Both the position numbers and the translations under genes were made by a program. A DNA stretch of 15,621 nt, from the NCBI GenBank assembly GCA_937892735.1, contig CALBGL010000051.1, forward strand, positions 1 through 15,621. Direction: 5' to 3'. Numbering within the stretch: the first letter of the stretch is position 1; each line of letters starts with the position of its first letter. The notes below the pieces were generated by a model. The model was not told the DNA's origin. It did not search any database and saw nothing but the letters and a program-made list of their open reading frames with translations. Shown here piece by piece: positions 7,382 to 13,930 of this stretch. This stretch comes from an uncultured Clostridia bacterium. GTDB taxonomy: Bacteria > Bacillota > Clostridia > Lachnospirales > Bianqueaceae.

Positions 7382-8923
7382 ATGAAGAAAAGATCTTTTT
7401 GTGCGATGCTGATGGCAGGCCTGATGGTGATTTCCAGTTTGGCGGGCTGTCAGCCAGCTTCCAGTAATTCCAATAGCGGATCATCTGGAAACGCGTCAGA
7501 GACCCGTCCGACAACGAATGGAAAGGAAGAGAATTCCTTTACACTGGCGGTGGAGGACCAGGTGACTTCTTTTGATCCGGAATTGTTTACACTGCAGGTA
7601 GAAGATTCTGTGATTGTACAGATGTATGAGCCTTTGTTTTATGTAATGAATGATGGCAGTATTGGCAACGTATTGCTGGAATCCTATACGGAGAATGAGG
7701 ATGGATCGGTGGATTTTGTATTGAAGAGTGATATACAATTTCATTCCGGAGATATTTTGACGGCTGAGGATGTGGAGTATACATTAAGCCGATGTGAGAA
7801 TTCTACGCTCTGTGCTCCGGTATACAGTGCGGTGAAGATGACAATTGAGGATGACACGCACTTTACTTGGACATTTGAAGGTGCCTCTTTCGCAGATTTG
7901 GCCTCTTATGTGCAAAGCATGGGGATTGTGAATAAGTCCTATTGTGAGACAGTTCTAGAGAACCCGACGGATAATCTGCAGTTTAACGTGGATGGAACAG
8001 GCGCCTATTGCCTGGAGTCTGTGGCGGATAACGGCGATGTAACATTAAAGCGTTTTGAAAATTATCATGATACAGTGTCTATTGACACACTATACTTCCG
8101 TTTTGTGTCTGGAAATATGGAAATGGCATTTGAGTCGGGCGATCTGGACTATACAACATATACAGCGGCTAACGCAGATTTGATCGAGAGTTATTCGAAT
8201 GTCTCCACCTCTTCGCAGGAGGCCAATAACGTGGTTTTTATCACTTTGAATTGTGCGGAAGGAATGCCGACCAGCGATATTCGGGTGCGACAGGCGGTAG
8301 CGTATTGCTTGAATCGTGAGGAACTGACGGAGATCGCCAGTAATGGTTCCGGAACGGCAGCCTATAATTTGTCCACACCCTTGGTAAACTATTATGATGA
8401 TGTGTGCGATCATTTTGAGACGAATGTGGAGACCGCGAATGATCTTTTAAGTCAGGCCGGATATTCGGAGAGTAATCCCGTAGAACTCACATTGATCTGT
8501 ATGTCAGCACAAACAGATTGGATTGCCGCCTGTGAAATGATAAAAGAAGAATTGGAACAGTCTTATTTTACGGTGAATATTGAGGAAATCTCGGATACGT
8601 CCCGGTTCTTCATAGGGGATTTCGATCTGGGAATGATCTCTATAGGTTTGACGAATCAGTTTACCAGTTACTCCGCGCTGTTTGATACAGCCTCGGGACT
8701 GAATCTGTCCATGTACGAGGATCCCGATGTGCTGGAGGCGTTTTCCGCCATCAGCGATGAGGCTACGACGCAGAATGCGATGAAAGTAGCGACAGAATCT
8801 TTAGCTTATATTCCGATCTACTATCCTACAATTTATTTCGCGTTTGATGGAGATTTGAATACAGGGGAATTCTATACTTCTGTCAGTACATTCTTATATA
8901 AGGATTTTTCCTGGAAGGAATAA
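7382..8923 (+). CDS. Peptide-binding lipoprotein of ABC importer (solute-binding protein family 5)
   Basis: A 513-residue extracellular substrate-binding protein. It has a lipoprotein signal peptide: MKKRSF, a hydrophobic core, and lipobox LAGC with the acylated cysteine at 23. A Ser/Asn/Thr-rich tether (about 26-50) separates the anchor from the folded domain. Family 5 hallmarks are LTAEDVEYTLSR (126-137), preceded by SDIQFHSGD, and the RVRQAVAYCLNREEL helix (301-315). The length is normal for DppA/OppA proteins. It captures the substrate outside the membrane and delivers it to the two permeases. The ribosome site GGAGGAG lies at 7370-7376. As the last gene of the operon, just before a terminator, it departs from the common dppA-first order. 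Ligand specificity cannot be read from the sequence; family 5 members bind di- and oligopeptides, nickel complexes, opines and other ligands. Confidence 0.94.
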   Translation: MKKRSFCAMLMAGLMVISSLAGCQPASSNSNSGSSGNASETRPTTNGKEENSFTLAVEDQVTSFDPELFTLQVEDSVIVQMYEPLFYVMNDGSIGNVLLESYTENEDGSVDFVLKSDIQFHSGDILTAEDVEYTLSRCENSTLCAPVYSAVKMTIEDDTHFTWTFEGASFADLASYVQSMGIVNKSYCETVLENPTDNLQFNVDGTGAYCLESVADNGDVTLKRFENYHDTVSIDTLYFRFVSGNMEMAFESGDLDYTTYTAANADLIESYSNVSTSSQEANNVVFITLNCAEGMPTSDIRVRQAVAYCLNREELTEIASNGSGTAAYNLSTPLVNYYDDVCDHFETNVETANDLLSQAGYSESNPVELTLICMSAQTDWIAACEMIKEELEQSYFTVNIEEISDTSRFFIGDFDLGMISIGLTNQFTSYSALFDTASGLNLSMYEDPDVLEAFSAISDEATTQNAMKVATESLAYIPIYYPTIYFAFDGDLNTGEFYTSVSTFLYKDFSWKE

Positions 8924-8940
8924 TCATGGAATACAAAATG

Positions 8941-8973
8941 GCCGGCGTACCGAGAAGGGCGCCGGCGTTTTTT
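8941..8973 (+). terminator. Intrinsic terminator of the hydrolase/peptide importer operon
   Basis: A GC-rich stem GCCGGCG (8941-8947) pairs perfectly with CGCCGGC (8960-8966), leaving a 12-nt loop, and after one G a run of six T follows (8968-8973). It starts 17 bp after the stop codon of the binding-protein gene. It insulates the peptide operon from the ribosomal operon downstream. Confidence 0.9.
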
Positions 8974-9005
8974 GATCTAAAAAATGCAGAATTTGAAAAT
9001 TACTC

Positions 9006-9034
9006 TTGCATTTCTCGTCCATGTGAGATATAAT
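9006..9034 (+). promoter_or_regulatory. Promoter of the rpsM-rplQ (alpha) operon, sigma-A type
   Basis: TTGCAT (9006-9011) as -35 and a perfect TATAAT (9029-9034) as -10 are separated by exactly 17 bp. An A/T-rich stretch just upstream (about 8979-9003) could act as an UP element, as is common for ribosomal promoters. Transcription would start near 9040-9042, giving a leader of about 100 nt before rpsM. This is the only strong promoter noticed in the window; it was found by eye, not by scoring. Confidence 0.85.
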
Positions 9035-9040
9035 ATCAAT

Positions 9041-9130
9041 TTGTAAGCCCGTTTTACGGGTGGAGTCTGCCCTTGCGGCAGCAATTGTAAACTTCTCTAC
9101 AGCGGAGAAGGAGGAAAATTTATAGGAGGT
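9041..9130 (+). promoter_or_regulatory. Structured 5' leader of the alpha operon, candidate autoregulatory RNA
   Basis: Between the promoter and rpsM the leader can fold into three consecutive hairpins: CCCGT/ACGGG (9048-9052 with 9056-9060), CTGCC/GGCAG (9067-9071 with 9077-9081), and CTTCTC/GAGAAG (9092-9097 with 9105-9110). The 3' arm of the third runs into a Shine-Dalgarno-like AAGGAGG. A competing pairing of TTTAC (9053-9057) with GTAAA (9087-9091) would disrupt hairpin 1. In E. coli, the same five-gene operon is controlled by S4 binding to a folded leader before rpsM; S4 is encoded here too, so an analogous control is plausible but not shown. No match to a known leader family is claimed. 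No upstream ORF was recognised in the leader. Confidence 0.5.
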
Positions 9131-9141
9131 GCTTGAAGAAA

Positions 9142-9510
9142 ATGGCACGTATTGCTGGTGTTGATTTGCCCAGAGAGAAGCGCGTTGAGATCGGTCTGAC
9201 CTATATCTATGGTATTGGCCGTGCCAGCTCAAATCGTATCCTGGCAGAAGCAGGTATCGATCCAGATACCCGTGTGCGCGATCTGACAGATGAGCAGGAA
9301 GCAAAGCTGAGAGAGATCATTGATCGGACTCAGATTGTGGAAGGCGATCTACGCAGAGAAGTCGCGATGAACATTAAGAGACTGACAGAAATTGGCTGCT
9401 ATCGTGGAATTCGTCACAGGAGAGGTCTGCCTGTCCGTGGCCAGAATACCAAGAATAACGCCCGTACCCGGAAAGGCCCGAAGAGAACTGTGGCCAACAA
9501 GAAGAAGTAA
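9142..9510 (+). CDS. rpsM: 30S ribosomal protein S13
   Basis: A 122-residue protein starting MARIAGVDLPREKRVEIGL, the canonical S13 N-terminus, with the helix-two-turn-helix region (YIYGIGRASSNRIL) and a basic tail RHRRGLPVRGQNTKNNART...GPKRT that reaches the tRNA sites in the 30S head. The start at 9142 is chosen over an in-frame TTG at 9133, because S13 begins MARIAG and the AGGAGG at 9124-9129 is only 3 nt from the TTG. Spacing to the ATG is 12 nt, slightly long. First gene of the alpha operon here; the usual neighbours rpmJ and infA are not upstream. No anomalies in the protein. Confidence 0.98.
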   Translation: MARIAGVDLPREKRVEIGLTYIYGIGRASSNRILAEAGIDPDTRVRDLTDEQEAKLREIIDRTQIVEGDLRREVAMNIKRLTEIGCYRGIRHRRGLPVRGQNTKNNARTRKGPKRTVANKKK

Positions 9511-9525
9511 TCAGGAGGTTAGGAA

Positions 9526-9933
9526 ATGGCAAAGAAGTCTGCAGGTGGAGCTGCAAAGAAAGTTTTGCGCCGTCGTAACCGTAAGAATGTGGATCGGGGT
9601 CAGGCGCATATTCAGTCTACGTTTAACAATACAATCGTAACCCTTACCGATACCGCGGGGAACGCTCTTTCTTGGGCGAGCGCAGGTGGTCTGGGCTTCA
9701 GAGGTTCTCGTAAGAACACGCCTTTTGCTGCGCAGATGGCGGCAGAGACGGCTGCGAAGGCTGCTATGGAGCATGGTTTGAAGACGGTTGAAGTATTTGT
9801 AAAGGGCCCCGGCGCGGGACGTGAGTCCGCGATTCGTGCTCTGCAGGTCGCTGGTCTTGAGGTGACCATGATCACGGATGTGACACCGGTTCCGCATAAT
9901 GGATGCCGCCCGCCGAAGCGTAGAAGAGTCTAA
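9526..9933 (+). CDS. rpsK: 30S ribosomal protein S11
   Basis: A 135-residue S11, part of the 30S platform near the decoding-site mRNA exit. Recognised by the conserved core AHIQSTFNNTIVTLTDTAGN, ASAGGLGFRGSRK, TPFAAQMAAE, VKGPGAGRESAIRAL and the C-terminal DVTPVPHNGCRPPKRRRV. The short basic N-terminal extension (MAKKSAGGAAKKVLRRRNRK) is normal for Firmicutes. It begins 15 bp after rpsM, with AGGAGGT in the gap. In E. coli it contacts S18 and S21. Confidence 0.98.
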   Translation: MAKKSAGGAAKKVLRRRNRKNVDRGQAHIQSTFNNTIVTLTDTAGNALSWASAGGLGFRGSRKNTPFAAQMAAETAAKAAMEHGLKTVEVFVKGPGAGRESAIRALQVAGLEVTMITDVTPVPHNGCRPPKRRRV

Positions 9934-9951
9934 TTAGGAGGTATTAGGAAG

Positions 9952-10545
9952 ATGGCAGTAAATAGAGTTCCTGTGCTGAAAAGATGCAGATCGCTCGGTT
10001 TGGATCCGATTTACCTGGGGATTAACAAGAAATCCAAGAGAGAATTAAAGAGAGCCAACCGTAAGGTGAGCGAATATGGTCTGCAGCTGAGAGAAAAGCA
10101 GAAAGCAAAGTTTATATATGGAGTTCTGGAGCGTCCTTTCCGCAACTACTATGAGAAGGCGGTTAAGATGCAGGGAATGACTGGTTTGAATCTGATGATC
10201 ATGCTGGAGATGAGACTGGATAATGTGATGTTTCGTCTTGGCTTTGCAAGAACCCGTATGGAGGCCCGTCAGATTGTAGATCATAAGTTTGTACTGGTCA
10301 ATGGTAAGCAGGTCAATATTCCATCTTATCAGGTGAAGGTGGGAGATACCATCGAGATCAAGGAGAAGTGTAAGACGTATCAGAGAATGAAGGATATTTT
10401 GGACGCAACGGCAGGACGGCTGGTGCCCGACTGGTTGGATTGTGACGTAGAGGCATTAAAGGCAACGGTAAAGGCACTGCCTACGCGTGAAGCCATCGAT
10501 GTTCCGGTGGATGAGATGCTGATCGTCGAGTTGTATTCTAAATAA
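9952..10545 (+). CDS. rpsD: 30S ribosomal protein S4 (zinc-independent form)
   Basis: A 197-residue S4, a primary 16S rRNA-binding protein that starts 30S assembly and, in other bacteria, represses its own operon by binding the mRNA leader. The N-terminus MAVNRVPVLKRCRSLGLDPI lacks the CxxC zinc-ligand pairs of the zinc-binding form, as is usual in many Clostridia. The S4 RNA-binding domain spans about 88-150 (RLDNVMFRLGFARTRMEARQIV...VNGKQVNIPSYQVKVGD). It lies 18 bp after rpsK with AGGAGGT in between. Its presence inside the alpha operon (in Bacillus subtilis rpsD is elsewhere) makes autoregulation through the rpsM leader possible. Confidence 0.98.
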   Translation: MAVNRVPVLKRCRSLGLDPIYLGINKKSKRELKRANRKVSEYGLQLREKQKAKFIYGVLERPFRNYYEKAVKMQGMTGLNLMIMLEMRLDNVMFRLGFARTRMEARQIVDHKFVLVNGKQVNIPSYQVKVGDTIEIKEKCKTYQRMKDILDATAGRLVPDWLDCDVEALKATVKALPTREAIDVPVDEMLIVELYSK

Positions 10546-10575
10546 TTAACGTGTAGATAGTAAAGGAGGGCCCCT

Positions 10576-11535
10576 GTGTTAGAATTTGAAAAACCACGCA
10601 TTGAAGTGTCAAAGGTTAGCGAAGACGGGATGTACGGCTGTTTCGTCGTAGAACCGTTGGAGAGAGGTTATGGAATCACGTTAGGGAACTCTTTGCGCAG
10701 AATCATGCTTTCGTCCTTACCGGGAACAGCAGTTTCCAGCATTAAGATTGATGGAGTGCTCCATGAGTTCTCCACCATTCCCGGGGTGAAGGAGGATGTG
10801 GCGGAGATCGTATTGAATCTGAAGAACCTGGCCCTGAAGGCGAACGAGGATTTTACGGAGCCTCATACGGCGTACATCGATTTCTGTGGAGAAGGCGTTG
10901 TACATGCTTCCGATATCAAGATCTCTTCCGATATCCAGATTATGAATCCTGATTTGGTAATTGCTACGTTGTCCGGCGGTCAGGACACGCATTTGTCCAT
11001 GGAGCTTACCATTACTACCGGACGCGGCTATGTGGGAGCGGATAAGAATAAGAAAGATGATCAGGCTGTCGGTGTGATACCGATAGACTCACTCTACACT
11101 CCTGTGCAGCGTGTGAATTTCACGGTGGAAAATACGCGTGTCGGTCAGATCACGGATTATGATAAGCTGACGCTGGAAGTATGGACCAAGGGTACCATTA
11201 CTCCGCAGGACGCGGTGAGCTTAGCCGCGAAGGTGATGAACGATCACTTGGCGCTGTTCATTGATCTGTCAGATAATGCCCGTAATACGGAAATCATGGT
11301 AGAGAAGGAAGAGGATCAGAAGGAGAAAGTTCTGGAGATGACGATCGAGGAACTGGATCTGTCGGTTCGTTCGTATAATTGCCTGAAGCGTGCGGGTATA
11401 AATACCGTTGAAGATCTGACCAACAAGTCAGAAGAAGAGATGATGAAGGTCCGCAACCTGGGCCGGAAGTCTTTGGATGAAGTATTGGGCAAACTGGAAG
11501 AGCTGCACTTGAAACTGAAGCCCAGTGAAGAATAA
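10576..11535 (+). CDS. rpoA: DNA-directed RNA polymerase subunit alpha
   Basis: A 319-residue alpha subunit. The N-terminal domain (about 1-230) that dimerises and nucleates polymerase assembly shows GYGITLGNSLRRIMLSSLPG (31-50) and the PVQRVNFTVENTRVG segment (176-190). An acidic flexible linker (about 232-254, NARNTEIMVEKEEDQKE) leads to the C-terminal domain, whose DNA- and activator-contacting motifs RSYNCLKRAGI (265-275) and NLGRKSLDEV (294-303) are intact. The start codon is GTG at 10576, supported by AAAGGAGGG at 10562-10570 and the conserved LEFEKPRIE beginning. The 30-bp gap after rpsD shows no terminator. No anomalies. Confidence 0.98.
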   Translation: MLEFEKPRIEVSKVSEDGMYGCFVVEPLERGYGITLGNSLRRIMLSSLPGTAVSSIKIDGVLHEFSTIPGVKEDVAEIVLNLKNLALKANEDFTEPHTAYIDFCGEGVVHASDIKISSDIQIMNPDLVIATLSGGQDTHLSMELTITTGRGYVGADKNKKDDQAVGVIPIDSLYTPVQRVNFTVENTRVGQITDYDKLTLEVWTKGTITPQDAVSLAAKVMNDHLALFIDLSDNARNTEIMVEKEEDQKEKVLEMTIEELDLSVRSYNCLKRAGINTVEDLTNKSEEEMMKVRNLGRKSLDEVLGKLEELHLKLKPSEE

Positions 11536-11551
11536 ACTTCAACTGAAGTTT
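11534..11551 (+). other. Hairpin spanning the rpoA stop codon
   Basis: AAACTTCA (11534-11541) and TGAAGTTT (11544-11551) form a perfect inverted repeat with a 2-nt centre (in practice about 6 bp with a 6-nt loop). It begins in the rpoA stop codon. A T-run at 11565-11570 is 13 nt away, too far for a standard terminator. It might be a processing site or affect coupling between rpoA and rplQ, or be fortuitous. Confidence 0.4.
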
Positions 11552-11583
11552 GGACAATTATTGATTTTTTCAGGAGGTATATT

Positions 11584-12120
11584 ATGGCTGGATACAGAAA
11601 GCTTGGAAGAACTTCTTCTCAGCGTAAAGCGATGCTGCGAAGCCTGACAACGGATTTGTTGTATCATGGCCGGATCACCACCACCGTTACGAGAGCGAAG
11701 GAAGTTCGCCGTCAGGCTGAAAAGCTGATTACGCTGGCTGTTCGTGAGAAGGATAATTATGAAACCGTAACCGTGACCCAGAAGGTTCCCAAGAAGACTG
11801 CTGATGGAAAGCGTGTGAAGGAAGTTGTGGATGGTAAGAAAGTTACCGTATATGAGGATGTGACTAAGACCATCAAGAAGGATAAGCCATCTCGTCTGCA
11901 TGCCCGCAGGCAGATGCTGCAGGTATTTTATGATGTCGTGGAGACCCCTAAGGATGGCGTGAAGAAGCGTACACTGTCCAAGAAGGTGGATATGCCCGCG
12001 AAGATGTTCGATGAGATTGGACCGAAGTATGAAAAGCGTAACGGCGGTTATACCCGTATCGTGAAGGTTGGCCCCAGAAAGGGCGACGGCGCTGAGATGG
12101 CGATCATCGAATTGGTATAA
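11584..12120 (+). CDS. rplQ: 50S ribosomal protein L17, long form with internal insertion
   Basis: A 178-residue L17, which binds 23S rRNA near the exit-tunnel side of the 50S subunit. The ends are canonical: MAGYRKLGRTSSQRKAMLRSL at the N-terminus with TRAKEVRRQAEKLIT (36-50), and GGYTRIVKVGPRKGDGAEMAIIELV at the C-terminus. Most bacterial L17 proteins are about 115-130 residues; the extra length is a lysine- and valine-rich stretch at about 60-101 and a second, shorter extra around 120-138. Similar long L17 forms occur in Lachnospirales, so this is probably lineage-specific and not a fusion. It follows rpoA by 48 bp with AGGAGGT at 11572-11578, and is the last gene before the operon terminator. 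Confidence 0.97.
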   Translation: MAGYRKLGRTSSQRKAMLRSLTTDLLYHGRITTTVTRAKEVRRQAEKLITLAVREKDNYETVTVTQKVPKKTADGKRVKEVVDGKKVTVYEDVTKTIKKDKPSRLHARRQMLQVFYDVVETPKDGVKKRTLSKKVDMPAKMFDEIGPKYEKRNGGYTRIVKVGPRKGDGAEMAIIELV

Positions 12121-12130
12121 GAGATCCGTT

Positions 12131-12164
12131 AAGGAGTTCGCCGAAGGGTGGGCTCCTTTTCTTT
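12131..12164 (+). terminator. Terminator of the alpha operon after rplQ
   Basis: AAGGAG (12131-12136) pairs with CTCCTT (12153-12158), and the stem extends inward through TTCGCC/GGTGGG (three G-U pairs) to a GAAG tetraloop at 12143-12146, giving about 12 bp. A T-rich tract (TTTTCTTT, partly inside the stem) follows. It begins 10 bp after the rplQ stop. Because no clear promoter is seen before ecfA1, some read-through is probable. Confidence 0.75.
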
Positions 12165-12183
12165 ATAGGACTTTGTGGGATCC

Positions 12184-12204
12184 GGCGGACGCCATAGCGC
12201 CGCC
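12184..12204 (+). other. GC-rich hairpin directly before the ecfA1 ribosome site
   Basis: GGCGG (12184-12188) pairs with CCGCC (12200-12204) and, after one bulged A, CGC (12190-12192) pairs with GCG (12197-12199) around a CATA loop. The stem ends one base before GGAGAAAGG, the ecfA1 ribosome site, at 12206. Possible roles are transcript stabilisation after read-through or control of ecfA1 translation; neither is established. Confidence 0.4.
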
Positions 12205-12224
12205 AGGAGAAAGGAATAGAATCC

Positions 12225-13079
12225 ATGGAATTTATGATCGAAGCAAAGGATCTGACCTTTGAATATCCGGTATATGATGAAAACGGCAGCGAGACCGGAA
12301 CCGTGCGGGCCGTTGACCAGATGAATATCCTGGTGCAAAAAGGGGAGTTTGTGGCGGTTCTGGGCCATAACGGCTCGGGCAAATCCACCTTTGCCAGACA
12401 TATCAATGCCTTATTTCTGCCCACTTCGGGGACGATTCTGGTGGACGGGATGGATACAAAGGACGATACAAAGATATGGGACATCCGAAAGAATGCAGGC
12501 ATGGTTTTTCAGAATCCGGATAATCAGATTATTGCCTCTGTTGTGGAAGAAGATGTGGCCTTTGGCCCGGAGAATCTGGGATTCGCACCGGCAAAAATCC
12601 GAGAGAATGTGGAAGCATCGCTAAAGAGCGTGCATATGGAAGCCTATCGGGAAGCTTCCCCGAACAAACTGTCGGGCGGACAGAAACAGCGTGTGGCAGT
12701 AGCTGGAATTCTGGCGATGGAACCGGAATGCATCATTCTGGACGAGCCCACGGCCATGCTGGATCCTTCGGGACGGCGAGAAGTCATGGAGACGATCGAA
12801 TATCTGAATCAGGAAAAGAAGATGACGATCATTTATATCACCCACCACATGGAGGAGGCCGCACAGGCGGATCGGATCGTCGTAATGGATCATGGTCATG
12901 TGGTGATGAGCGGAAAACCTCGCCAGGTGTTTACGCAGGTGGATCGTATGAAGGAACTCGGCTTGGATGTGCCCCAAGCCACGGAACTGGCCTGGAGGCT
13001 GCGTAAGCGAGGCATCATGGTGCCCCAGGATATTATGACGATGGAGGAGATGACAGAAGCCCTATGCCGATTGAAGTAA
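12225..13079 (+). CDS. ecfA1: ECF transporter ATPase A1 (energy-coupling module)
   Basis: A 284-residue ABC ATPase of the energy-coupling factor transporter that drives uptake of B vitamins and other micronutrients. Walker A is GHNGSGKST (47-55), Q-loop VFQNPDNQI (94-102), signature LSGGQ (149-153), Walker B CIILDEP (169-175), and switch His in THH (about 206-208). The FQNPDNQI...DVAFGPENLG pattern is typical of the CbiO/EcfA family. The start at 12225 has GGAGAAAGG upstream; Met4 is an alternative. It overlaps ecfA2 by 16 bp. Position after rplQ and before ecfA2-ecfT-truA is the standard Firmicutes arrangement. It pairs with EcfA2 on EcfT; S components are encoded elsewhere. Confidence 0.96.
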   Translation: MEFMIEAKDLTFEYPVYDENGSETGTVRAVDQMNILVQKGEFVAVLGHNGSGKSTFARHINALFLPTSGTILVDGMDTKDDTKIWDIRKNAGMVFQNPDNQIIASVVEEDVAFGPENLGFAPAKIRENVEASLKSVHMEAYREASPNKLSGGQKQRVAVAGILAMEPECIILDEPTAMLDPSGRREVMETIEYLNQEKKMTIIYITHHMEEAAQADRIVVMDHGHVVMSGKPRQVFTQVDRMKELGLDVPQATELAWRLRKRGIMVPQDIMTMEEMTEALCRLK

Positions 13080-13930
13080 AAGACGTAAGTTATTTGTATG
13101 AAGCGGGAACCCCCTTCGAAAAAGAGGCCCTTAGTCATGTCAGCCTTACGATTGAGCAGGGAGAGTTCATCGGCTTGATTGGTCATACGGGCTCCGGAAA
13201 ATCCACACTGATTCAGCATCTCAACGCGCTTTTGGCACCCAGCAGCGGACAGGTGCTCTATCATGGTCAGGATATTTTTGAGGAAAGTGCCAAGGAACGC
13301 CGCAGACAGATCCGACAGAAGGTAGGATTGGTATTTCAGTACCCGGAGCATCAGCTCTTCGAGATGACGGTGTGGAAGGATGTGGCCTTTGGTCCCACAA
13401 ATATGAAGCTTTCGGAGAGTGAAATCAAAGAGCGGGTGGAGTGGTCCATGGAGCTTGTGGGGCTGGGGCCGGAATACTATGAAAAATCGCCTTTTGATCT
13501 ATCCGGCGGTCAGAAACGCCGTGTGGCGGTAGCAGGGGTACTGGCGATGCGGCCGGAATATCTGATCCTGGATGAGCCGGCGGCAGGGTTGGATCCCCGG
13601 GGGCGTGACGAGCTTTTTGATAGAATCGCCATGCTTCGAGATAAGACGGGGATGACGGTGGTGCTGGTATCGCATAGTATGGAAGATGTGGCTCGTTATG
13701 TGGAGCGTATCCTCGTCATGGATCATGGACATCTTCGCTATGACGATACACCGGGGGAGGTATTCCAGCATAAGGAAGAGCTAGAGGCTATGGGTTTGGC
13801 CGTACCTAAGATTGCGGAACTAGGCGTTATGCTGCGTCGTAAAGGATACGATATTCCGAAAGATATTATCCGTATGGAGGAGATGGAAGATGTGCTGGTT
13901 CGTCTCTTTGGAAAGGAGGCGCGTTCATGA
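13064..13930 (+). CDS. ecfA2: ECF transporter ATPase A2 (energy-coupling module)
   Basis: A 288-residue second EcfA ATPase. Walker A is GHTGSGKST (40-48), Q-loop VFQYPEHQLF (90-99), signature LSGGQ (146-150), Walker B YLILDEP (166-172), switch region SHSMEDV. The FQYPEHQLFE...DVAFGP motif and the AAGLDPRGRD form after Walker B are typical of EcfA2. The start codon lies inside the ecfA1 reading frame (16-bp overlap), so translation is coupled, as suits subunits needed in equal amounts. Its end overlaps ecfT by ATGA. Confidence 0.96.
   Translation: MPIEVKDVSYLYEAGTPFEKEALSHVSLTIEQGEFIGLIGHTGSGKSTLIQHLNALLAPSSGQVLYHGQDIFEESAKERRRQIRQKVGLVFQYPEHQLFEMTVWKDVAFGPTNMKLSESEIKERVEWSMELVGLGPEYYEKSPFDLSGGQKRRVAVAGVLAMRPEYLILDEPAAGLDPRGRDELFDRIAMLRDKTGMTVVLVSHSMEDVARYVERILVMDHGHLRYDDTPGEVFQHKEELEAMGLAVPKIAELGVMLRRKGYDIPKDIIRMEEMEDVLVRLFGKEARS

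Noticed and set aside
9133..9141. TTG start for rpsM giving MKKMARIAG
   Set aside because: The ribosome site is only 3 nt away and S13 proteins begin MARIAG; the ATG at 9142 fits better.
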